Positions 1 through 12,200 of a DNA stretch of 60,000 nt are shown here, piece after piece. Within the stretch, counting starts at the first letter, position 1. The number at the start of each line of letters is the position of its first letter. Origin of the DNA: Liolophura sinensis (taxonomy: Eukaryota; Mollusca; Polyplacophora; Chitonida; Chitonidae); contig NC_088299.1 of assembly GCF_032854445.1 (NCBI RefSeq), forward strand, positions 14,813,608-14,873,607. The letters run 5' to 3'. A program made the translations under genes and the position numbers. Under the pieces are notes generated by a model. The model was given only the letters and a program-made list of their open reading frames with translations, was not told the origin of the DNA and searched no databases.

Positions 1-69
1 CTTAAGTCTTCTTGAAGAAAGCATGATAATGACTAAAAGCATCAAAATGACCAGCAGAAATAGACATAC

Positions 70-258
70 TTAGCCGTAGCCAGGGCACTTTGTCGCTCCA
101 TCTCCATCGAGGATCGTGGGCCTTGTTTGGAACGTGGAGGGTCTCTACTAGAGGAGTTCCGGGAGCGCATATCCGATCTGGCTGGGCTGATGCCCCGCCC
201 CCTTCCTCGACTGCGGGGGTCGTGAGAATCCTCTCCTCTTGATGACAGGGCAGAAAAC
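70..258 (-). CDS. eIF4G: eIF4G linker exon with RFSAL and Arg/Ser-rich tail (last in window)
   Basis: This 189-nt exon reads [20 protein letters not shown], an RS/RG-rich tract, and [14 protein letters not shown] is the conserved vertebrate sequence ahead of the MA3 domain. The donor is GTATGT, and two bases are left for an exon beyond the window's left edge. Confidence 0.93.
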
Positions 259-3200
259 CTGGTGGGCAAACATTAAATTTATTGTTCACCCTTAATTTAC
301 ATAGCCTGAAGTGACGCCAGCATATTGGTAGTGGTACATGTAAAAAAATCCCCATTTTTTCATTTTTCAAACTTGAAAAACTTCAACAGCTAAAACATCT
401 CAACAGAAATGCGTGAAACTTTGCTATGTGATAGATCCGGAGATGTACTCTTATGAGTGAAAAGTTGGGTCACCCAAGTCACATGTTCTGGCAGTCATTT
501 TGGGTTGAATGACGTCACATATGATGTGATGTCATGGAAAAAAGAAAAATTTGAATCTAATGATTCGTTGCATGCTATCTGACGTAGTTTGAGCTCCTGA
601 TGACGAATCCGGTCTTATTTTTGCTCTTCGATGCATATTTTTGTTGCAAATTGTAATCAAACGCTAAAAAACGCAATTTGACCAATTTTTGCAGGTCATG
701 TGACAGAAAAATGTTACAGCTGTAAAACTGAAAATCACCGAGTGCAAAGCGCTATTCATGTACTCTGTGTGGTAAAAATCAGAGCTGTGTTGAAAAAGAG
801 GGGATATGCATGCCTTCAAATATTGTCTTAAGGTCGATTTACTCAGTTTGGCACACATACATGTTATACAGTGTACTTACAATGCACTGATGACTACGAA
901 AAGAATGTAGGCTTTGTACTTAAGTTGGTTGTGTATCTATACATGGACACCATTAAAGTAACAAAGTGACAGGGTATAGGCCGGCAATAACGGCTTGAAC
1001 CCTGGCATCGCTATATCTAGGGATATTTTTGTCACAAATTGTGATAAAAAAAAAACAAACACAATTTCCCCATTTTTGTATGTCACGTGACAGGAAACTG
1101 TTACAGCTGTTAAGCCGAAATTGACTGGGTGCAAAGGGCTGTGTGCGTGCGGAAAATCATCGAAGTGTCCTTATAAAAGCGGGAGTTGCAGTGCTTGAAA
1201 AATTGTCCAAAGGCTGATTTACAAATCTGGCACTTTGATGTCCTGTTATAGGATGCATTTATGACTAGGACGAATGTATGACCACTGAAAGCATGTTGCC
1301 TGACATAGTATAACATCCTCATCATGAATCTGTACTAATTTCTTTCCTGCGACGTATTGTTTTGCAGTAAACTACGATGAAATCGCAAAAAAGCGCAATT
1401 TCCACCATATCTGGAGATCTTGTGACAAAACTGTTATTGCTGTAGAACTGAAAATCACTGAGTGCAAAGCACTGTACATGTACTGTGTGTGCTGAAAATC
1501 GCTGAGATGTGTTGAAAAAGAGGGGACATGCATGCCTTCAAATATTCCAAATCGTCCAAAGGGTCCATTTACTCCCTTTGGAACATCTACATATGCATGT
1601 TATATACTGTACTTACAATGCACGGATGACTACGAAGAATGTAGGCTTTCTAATTAAGTTGGTTACGCATCTATAAATGGACACCATAAAGGTAACCAAA
1701 AGTGACACCTAGGCCGGCTATACTAGGCAGCTATATTTATATTTATTACCGTCAGACCAGATAATTTGCTTTAGCAATTTTACTTGAATAAAAGATCCAG
1801 TTTGTTCCGAGATTAAACAAAATGATCCTGAACACGAGATTTTATCAAACTCGGAAAATACTTGGAGGCGTTATTTCATGGAAACTATGGTCATGCAAGA
1901 ATGTAATTTATCAAGTATCCAAAACTTACCCACAGATTCAGCTTGTTTCCAAACTTGATCTGAGGTTCCACAAAGGTTCACAAACAAAGCATTACCAATG
2001 GACCTAAACTAATGCTTTCTGGACAGGTGTATTACAAGCAAGCATGCATGTTGGCAAAATAAGCTTTAGTTCTCTACCACAATTGTAAGCCACACAAGAC
2101 GTGTTCATCAGAAAAGACTATGGCCCCACTTAGTTTTCATTAATTGCATGAGATAGTGACAAATAAGGGAGGTAACTGACCTGTTACCAGGATTGGAGGA
2201 TCTATCCGCCTCCTGGGACTTGGTGCCTCCTGCACTGCTTCCCCTACCCCAACTGGCAAACCGTGTGCCTGGGCCCAGCTGAATGTTCTCATCGACATGT
2301 TGCTGAGGAAAAAAAGTTTTACAAAGATTCAATAAAATGCAAGCTATGTTCATTAACTTTTGTTGTCGCTAGGCTAAAGTAAAATTCTTACTGCCTATGT
2401 GGTGTGTATTGCTGGTAGGTGGTGTCAGAATAACTAGTAAATTGTACCCTGCATGGTTTATCTCCCCTGTCACAGTCCAGAGGGACTCCGGGAAGTTGAT
2501 GGAATATGCAGGGCTCTCTGTCCACGCCTGAGTTAACAGGGGACAATACTTTATTCTCCAACATCGTGGAAGGGGACTTTACCTCCAGCCCCAGGGGAGG
2601 GGTATTCAGCTCCCATACGCCACACAGACAGAGCCAGGGTAAAGCTGGATGTCAATGTTGGTTTTTCTTCTCTTGTACATAGTACACAAGATACAGTTAT
2701 GATAAAGTCCTATATCGCAAGATTTATAAGGAAAATGCAGCCCTACACAGCTTTCTTACACCCACAAAGACTGAAGAGAATCACAATTCGCCATGTTCAG
2801 TACTGCACAAAAAGCACTGCATAAAATGTTGCTTAACTTGTATTTAGGACATTTGACCAGCTTCAGCAAATGTGCTAAGAATAATACCATTTGTAAAGTC
2901 AATCTGCGTGAGCTTTATTAATGATGTTATAGATAACCCGTCAAAGGTAGCTGTGTTACAGGATTTAGCCGGGCTATAATCATTTCATACAAAGCTTTCT
3001 TAAAACATGGTAAGTGGGCTCTGCTGATCAATAGCAGTGTCCTTCATTTACTCATTCCTCACAGTGCATGCCCTAATCTCTAGGTTCCCTTTACATCCAT
3101 TCCATCAAACAACAGTCTAAATCTTTGTTTCCATTATTACACAGACACTCACAAGACACCTAAATTTTATTGATGAATGCCAATTATAAACAGTGCATAC

Positions 3201-6200
3201 ATATCAATAGAAATGCACACATTAGTGATCAGGTTAACACAAAATAAGCCCACTAAGTTCTCACAGGCTCTAAACATCAAACTTGTCTTCTTGTCGCAGT
3301 GATGTAAAGCAAGCATAAAGGGCCCAAGACTACGATATTTATATGCAACAATTCAACGTCAACTTCAATAATATTGTTTAATATTCTTTCACTCACTGTG
3401 CTTTAGTGTTGCAGAACAATGCTTATTTATAAGATATTACTATGCAAATTATCTGTACCCTGCATGGTTTATCTCCCCTGTCACAGTCCACAGAGGGACT
3501 CCGGGAAGCTGATGGAATATGCAGGGTTCTGTCCACGCCTGAGTTAACAGGGGACAATACTTTAATCTCCAACATCGTGGAAGGGGACTTTACCTCTAGC
3601 CCCAGGGGAGGGGTATTCAGCTCCCATACGCCACACAGACAGAGCCAGGGTAAAGCTGGATGTCAATGTTGGTCTTTTAACCTCAATAGGCAAATATGAT
3701 CCCTTTTAGACTTTCTACTTAATTTACATATTTCTGCCTTTATTTTATTTACTGGTTCCTTTCAATTGTCTGGTTAAAACTGACATTGTGTATTTTGTGT
3801 ATTTTGCTATTAAGGCTTTGATTCTTTAAATGTTTGCAGAAGGCACAGAGTATACAGTAGAATATCTAGAAGCATTTCTATATGCAGAAACATAACAAAA
3901 GAGTTACAAGTAGAACTTACTGGTTTGGAGAGCTTGAGTTTAGTTGGGTCTATGGTGGCCCGAGCGGCCCTCACCCCAACTGTGCTCCAGCCATCCTCTC
4001 CCATGTTCCCTCCACCTTGGGGACGGCCACCTGAAACATCACATTATAAACTCACCATTCAACTGCTAATCAATAATCACAGTTGTGCCTGTTCTGAAAG
4101 TCCATGTAATATCTTTTCAGTCTCGCAGTCTTCGTTCAGGATAAACCGACACTAAAGGTTTGACATGCCAAGGCATTTGTCCCACAAGGGCATCAATATG
4201 ATTATCGACAGTTCAATCATGAACAAGAATTCTGTCTGTAAAGACTTTAGTGTCCTACATCTAAACTGACAAGGTAAGCCAGACATTTTTGGATGCTGAC
4301 AATCGTCAATTCAAAGCAATTTTAAAAGTTCCCTGGCATAGCAAGGTTTTGCACAACACCCTTGTCCCGAGCTGTACTCTCAGCTTATTGTTCGTGTCCA
4401 CCACCGCCCAGCCGAGCTAGCCTTCTGACTCACCCCTATCGCGGTCCCCTCGTCCTCCACGACCGCCTCTGTGCATAGGCTGGGACGATATCTGCTGGAT
4501 GAGAATTGCCTTCTCCTGGGCTTCCTGCGCCACTTCTTTGTGAATCTGATCAATCGTCTTGGGATTATTCTCATCACGACGTGGAACCCAACGATTCTGA
4601 TAACAAAATTGGTGAATGTGTTAATCCTATCTGCATTCTTGTTTTTACTCGATTAGCATTTTACAGAGTACTCATAACCATATCTTTGTAGCTTTCAAAT
4701 TTCTTGATGTAAGGAGCATTCCAATCTCAGAATAAGTTGGTATTCCAATCTCTGAAGACTTTCCATTACCTTGCTTTCTAAAACTTCTGGCAAATATTTT
4801 CTGTTTACATTCATGACAAAACGCAGGAATAAATATCTATTATAATATTTGAATAAAATTGTCATTCTGCAGGTTTCAGAAACGAGGAATTATCTGTCAC
4901 CATCATATAATCTGACAGGGATTAGATTGTTCATCACAGGCTGCAGATCAGATATCCAGCAATTCTCGTGTGTCAATGACAATAACTTCTACAATATATA
5001 ACAGTAACAACTTCACGCGACAAAAAAAACAACCAACCTGTCGCAGGTCGATGACGTCCTGTAACATGAAGCGAACTCTGGAGGAGGTCTTCCTCTGAGC
5101 CACAATCTTGGTCATTTGCTGGAAATACTGGTCCACTCGAGGCTGAAATCGAGAACAGCAACATGGGAATAGGTGGGGGTCATCTCATAATGGGGTCAAC
5201 TAATAATGGGGTCTAACTCAATGGCTAGTGTATTTCACTGAAAGTTAAGCATTTTTCAAGAAATGTTTCTTCTTGATTTTTATCAATACATCATAGTGCC
5301 ACTTGAGTTTCTGTGGAGTTTATTTCATATCACAAAAACTAGATAAACAGTAGATAAAAAATATCATTTTAAGGCACTTATGTGCTTGAGTAAGTAACTT
5401 TTACATATTGAACTTAAGGTGAAATGCAGTATTTACGAAGAATGGTATTTATCAGGATATTTTAAATAATTCCACTACTTGGAAACTCAAGGCTTATGCT
5501 TGAACATTTTCATTTTGAAGACCTGTATGACTTTCATTTAGATTTGGAAAATCTTGACAGTCTCTTGTGGAAAACCGCGTAGCACTCAGGACGAGGAATT
5601 AACTGTCCACATGTTGTTCAGACAGGGATAACTTCATTCATCACTGGCTACCTAATCCACAGTCGTTGACAAGAGCTATCTACTGTATTCATCACTGGCT
5701 ACCTAATCCACAGTCGTTGACAAGAGCTATCTACTGTATTTGACCCAGGCCTTCAGACTGTACAAGGTTCTTACCTTCGCCTTGTCTGTGTCCAGCTCCT
5801 TTCCAATAGTGGTCAGCAAACGGCAGAGACATTCTAAACTTTCTTCATCGTGCGACTTCAAAAGCTTTAGGACACACTCGTGCATAATATTCTCCGTAAG
5901 CATCTTCAATTTAAACAACTCTCCAATAAACCTGAAAACCACAATTTTTACAACTGCAACAAATGACTACACTAAATATCAGATAGAAATCTGAAGGAAA
6001 TTATAGCTTTAGTCTTTCTCTATTGTTGTTTCAATGTATATGTACAAAGAGATTATTTTACATAAAAGAGAACGTGCCAAGTTCCGCAAGGCCTTTCCAG
6101 AGTTAACTTTTTTCCTAGAGATCAGTCTGCATCACACAAAGGTTTTGTTAAGAGACAAGAAGGGTAGGTCAAGCTGTCAAAAGCTACCTAATATTTCCTA

Positions 6201-9200
6201 GAGATCGTCGGCGAGCTTTTGTACTAGCGATTTCCAATTCCTCCATCATTTGTGGCCTTAGACTTTCCTGGTAAACAGAATTCAAAATTAGACATTAACC
6301 ATTAATCACAGCTGATAATGGACATTTGCACCTGAAATGCTTTACATGAAGTCCTCATTTAGAGAAAAAAACATCTGCACAATGAAACAGCTGATAGAGA
6401 TTCAGCTAAATGTCACGGGTTATACTTTTCTGACATCAACATAATTTGCAGACAAGAAAATATTTTTGTCTGATGATTTACACAATGTGAAAATCTGATA
6501 AAACCCCTCCATGGTAGGAACATTCTGTCATCAGTCTAGTGATAGGAAAACCTTCATCAGTATCTCCGGAAAATAGAATTCATCATCAACAGAATGAAAT
6601 CCACCACCCAATCACCCACACTCCACATGAATGAACGAATGATAATTACTTAATGCCACTCTGGCAATATTGCATGTCGCCAATACATGTGAAGGAACTT
6701 TGGACTACACCTCTCTCACAGGCAGGGATTTAGTACAATGTCAAATAACTATCCAGAATTGCTTAGATCTCCAGGTGAAGGCAGCCATATTGAACACCAC
6801 CTATGGACAGAACTTTCAGTCCACACCTAAGGATACGAGGATAAAGCCTTCCACTCACCTCTGCTTGCTCTATTTCTTTAATCCTGTTATTGTACTCTAT
6901 CTCTTCCCTGTTATCCTTCTGGAATTCCCGCTGGCATCGGTTGAGCAGTAATTTACGGAAATTCACCGTTTCCCCAGGTTTACCCTCCAAAGGTACTTTA
7001 AGCTGGAACAAATTTAGTTTACTTCAATATTATCAATCAAATAGTTTCAGTATATATGAAAAACAACTGCAATGCTAGAACCTTTCATACACTGAATACT
7101 GCACTGCAAATAATGTGAGGATTCAACAACTTCCAATTAATCCATCAGGAAGTTTCTTTATACCATAAAAAATGAACAAGTGTTCTCTGAAAAACTGAAC
7201 CCCGTAAATAAACAATACATATACTTATATTTGAACTCTTTTTTTGAAGAACATTGCTCACTAAATTTCACCATATGAAACACCCACCCGACCACCCATA
7301 GAGAGAGACTTATCAAAATGCTTATGGCATTCGCTCAGTGGCATATAAGAATTCCTGCTAGAGATCAGGAGAAAATTGTGCCATGTAGAGACGTTGAAAT
7401 ACTGAAGAGCCAAAATTTCTCCATGAATGCGTTTATACTCACCAGCATAAGATATTTACACATGTTTGCATAGGCTACACAGAAACCTGGTTCACTAACA
7501 GCCTGTAAACAGAACAGAACAGCTCAGTCACACTACCATGGCAAACAAATGACTGATACAAGGAAGAAAGGTTTGAAGGGTTACATTCTGCAGTAATCAG
7601 AAACGAGGAATTATTTGTCGCCATTATGATGTCTGACAGGGATAACTTTGTTCATCATATACTGCAAAACTTAACTGAACATACCAATAGGTTTTCTGAG
7701 ACTAAGATTAACCTCTTGAATTCTAGGGTTTCAAAAATGTTGGAATTGATCTGAATTAATCGACAGTTTCATTTAATGTTGCAGAATTTGTCACTTTTAT
7801 GAAGACAGTGAGATTTATCGGAAAACAGAAGAGTGGAGATTGTGTCGCAAATCATTGCCCACTGCAAGGTTCCTGATAAAATTTCCAGGCATAAAACCTT
7901 CTGTCTGTTGTGGTTAGGGATCAATCAGCCAGGGCCAGCAGAAGTATGGAGTTGACTGACCAATCTCTGCTCGATGGTTCAAACATCGAGAAAACAGCTT
8001 TCATTAATGGACTTGTAAAACTCCTTCACACCCTTGAAAAAGTGGCCAAAAGCTATGCACTCCTTTTTGTTTCTTCATGTAACATGTATGTGTGTGCTCA
8101 TAAAATATTTCAGCAGCAGACAACCTGCTAATTAGTGCAGAAAAGGCGGTGTTTGTACAATGATGTAAGCCCCTTTATGTAGCCCGTTACGAGTCAACCA
8201 TAAATCAAATGATATTTCACAGTGGACAGAGTTTAATGCAAAAGGTGACTACTCCTGAGTTTATAAGAAATCTAAGCAAAACTCGAGTCATAAAATCCCA
8301 TCAAGTAATTACCTTCTCAAAGATAAGGTCTATCACGCCTTTTAACCTCTCCTCCGTGTCAATTTTCAGCCCAGTCATCTGTTGTAATAGCGTTGAGAAC
8401 TTCTGAGGCGTAAGCTTGTTTAGAATACTTGTCACTCTTCTGTATAAATCCTGCAAAAAGAAATCGCCAGGAATTTTAATTAAAAAACAATATTTTAATG
8501 AGATGACTAACTGGAAATCAATTTTTCACATGGCAAAAAGCCATCATTTGTCTCAAAATATATTTTAAATTTTCAGTTGTTTCTTGTCAGAAAATTTTTG
8601 CTGCGATCCAGCTGAATAACTAAAATTTTGCTGAAAGCTGTTATGGTCATCGAAAATAAAGTTCACATTCAGCAGGTGTGTATCAGTGGATCTTACATCA
8701 GTTTTGGCCTTGTCTGAGCTCTTGTCATCCTTGCTCACTGACTGGGCGGGTTTCCAGGCATTCTCGGCCTTGTGGAGTTTGATATCCTGCTGTATAGAGA
8801 CTGAGGTAATCTTCTTGACTTCTTTACGACCCTGCTGACTGCGGTTTTTACCACCACCTCCTCCCATGCTCGAGGACCCGCCCTGATGGAGATACATAGA
8901 AAATAAGTTTTGCTCGTTTTTATTTTGTCAAGCTACACATTTTAGTTAAGTTTCCCAATATAATTACGCATTGTTGATAAACTTCAGTGAATGCTTAATA
9001 CAGCCAAAAATATGTATGTGACGTCCATGTTGTTCGATTCGATGAACCTCACATTAGACACCAGTCTATCATAGTTACACTGGAATACAGGAACCTACAA
9101 GTGTTTATCACTTTGGATCCATAGATAGTAACAAGTATTTTTTAAATTTATGTGTGCCTATTATATTGACTTCAACTGCATACCAGGGAAGCCCTTACAA

Positions 9201-12200
9201 CATTCCCCTAAAGATCCTTCATTGTTAGCAGGTTGACGGGGATTTTTCCCATTCACTTACAAGAAGTCCTTTAATACGGTTCACACAGCTTACAAAACAA
9301 ATCGTATCTTACTAGTAGTGATTTTTATTTTTTGCTCAGTCCAGTGAATACTTTCCATCCAGTTACACAGATCGATTCACGGAAAACTATTTTCCACTCA
9401 ACAATTACCCTTGGGGATGGTTTAACAAATCCTGGCGTGAAATCGAATGATCCAGTGCGGGACTGGTGGTATGACTGATCGTAAGACCTGTTGCTCTTCT
9501 TGGAATGAGGCTGAAAGTAAGGCAAAAATTCTTGTAAATGATTTGTTATTTTATGACCAAAATAGGTCATGGTGAGCACTTTCATCCTTATAAAGTTCCC
9601 TTCTGAATTGAAAAGGGCATCTTTAACCCTAGAATAGGGTTTGACTATTGTGGTCACCAAAAAAACATCTTAACTTAGCCAAATCTGATTCTGTGCACTT
9701 CTTAATGTTCAGTACATAATATTAACAAAGAATGTCAGCTCTGGCTTACCTCATCCAAGATAACATCTGGCAAGTGGGGCAAGCCCTCTGGTTTTGTCAC
9801 TGACTCAGTAGAATACTGGAGCTCCAACAAGAAAGCACGGTCGTAGCACTTCTTTCCCTCTGGATTCAGTGGGCTCCACTGATCTGCACATAATAATAAA
9901 TTTCACTGGTATTAGAATCTTTACTCAATACACTATTCACTTATACTACATGTCTGGTTAATTGGTAGAAGAAACGGGAATGCCTGCAGTCAGCAACTGC
10001 CATTTTTCCTGTTATTAGTCAATGACAACTACAAAGCTTACATGGAAATTCATATCTAGCTTTGAATATTTTACATCCAGCCCTTCGGTTTATTTCTTGC
10101 ATCTCACCAAGTCCCAGTTCAGTAGGCCCAGAAGTTGACTGTTCACAGCCTTGCTACCACATTTACCACTAAAAATCATTACATTCTCCACTCTGGCTTG
10201 AAAAATTTGAATTCTGCTGAAGGTCTTTTTTAACTACAATGGTATTATCTTGTTATTCACAGATACTGAGGTCACACCAAATCAAAGTTACTTGGATATC
10301 AAGAGAAACTTGTTATTGTGGTATACAGCTGGTGACAGGTCAAGCGCAGTGCCGGCAACTGGACCAAGTTCCAGGTGTATGAACGATCTGAAGGCTAAGC
10401 TGGAAAGACAGATAGTGCTCAGATCTACAAGTCAGCCCGACTACAGAATGTAGCTGCAATCTTACCTTCTTTGTACTGGTACTTCAGCTCCTGTGCTGAA
10501 GCTGGTGTTGAGGTCGGACCATTGCTACTCTCATTGGTCTTCACCTCATTTTTCTGATTCTCCTCAACCACACGGTTATCTACAGGCACCTCGGCCTTCT
10601 CAATCTTCACTTCCTTGCCCTCCTCTGAGGTCATGATTGTGGGTGGTGGAGAGCTGTGGACAGGTGTGGCAGGCTCTTTATCCTGGGCTTCCTCGATGGG
10701 TTCGGGCTCCACACCACTGCTCCCAGCAGAATCCACATCAGCCTTTTTGGCCTGCAAGAAAAACATGGAGGCTTCTGTAACCAGTGTCCTGAGGTAAAAG
10801 ATTGAGATCATTGTGTTGACAGAGAGGCTTCTGTGACCAGTGTCCCGAGGTAAAAGGTTGAGATCATTGTGTTGACCTTAAGCTAGTAATTTTATCAAAA
10901 TATTTCAACATATTTGTATCAAACAAACTTTAGTACTATATTAGCAGTCCTAACCCCCAAAGATAACAGATGCTGAAGCTGGTTGCCCATTCTGTAATCT
11001 AAGTAATGTCCACTTGAAGACTTCTACGTTCCCGAAAGGTAAAATATAACAAACAGTTGTTTGTCACTGTACATGTACATCTATCAACATTAACATTATA
11101 ATGCACACAACCAACTTTCACTTTCGTGATACCAGTATATTTATAGGTCCCCATCATAGCAAAGGCAACACATGTTTGAAAAAAATACATGACCTTGTCA
11201 AAATGCGTGTTATGCTTTGCCTGAAGGCTGGAATGACAACCAAGCAGGTATAAAGACTGGACTCGCGAGGTCGGTTGGCAGTTTTGACAATTTTACATAC
11301 CCTAATTCCTCAACCTCCTTCCATATAAAAGGTCAAATTTCAGTGAAATTTATGTACATTTTTGAACTGATTATGGAGACGAAACTACATTGGTTTCAAT
11401 GGCCAGTTTCAGGGCATCACAAAAAGTATGGTTTCATCAGTCAACACAGAATAATGCCTTCAGAATAGGCTTTCATCAGCACCTTGCAAACATGTGAAAA
11501 AGTTTAAGATTTACAGTATATATAGTACATGGTATGTATTCCAATGTATTCCCTTTTCAAAACAAGTTGTAAAGAATCTGGAGGTGACTGTCAAATGTTG
11601 ACCTTAGCCGCAAATACTCTGATGGTTACGGTGCAAACATACCATAGTCACAAATGCAATCGGACTCAAAGCGGGGAGATCGCCCCCAAACTGTTCAATT
11701 TAGGCCAGGTGTTGCTTCCCAGTGTTTCTGCTTCACACGGAACGCAGTTGTAGCGACACCTGGCCTAAATTGAATGGTGCGGTGACGATTTCCCCCTTTG
11801 AGTGACGATGGTATGTATATTAGTTCAGTAACCATTGGAGCGGTTGTGGCTACTGTTCACCTTCTGGCAGGTTTACTGCGATTCTTCAATGAATTAACAC
11901 AGCTCCACCATATGACCGCACCCGATTCCTTACTCCCCTCAAGCTGCATTTCGCAATGAACAGCCTTGATAACATGGGGAAAACAACAAGCCAAGACTTC
12001 CCCATGCCTTGTGGTACTGACAAATTATAACTGTGTTGATAGCTCCACATACATGCTTTGTAGGTGCACAGTTTTCAATTCTGAATTAGGTGATGGCTAA
12101 TGACCAACATAAGCAGATCAGAGTGTGAATTTACAGAAGTAATACAATTCTGTTACAGAATACAGCACCTGTCATTCAACAGTTGATAAGCAAAACATAA

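Noticed and set aside
3442-3699. 85-codon ORF over the 220-bp repeat as a gene
   Set aside because: The frame is not preserved in the near-identical copy at 2,443, so it is a repeat by-product.
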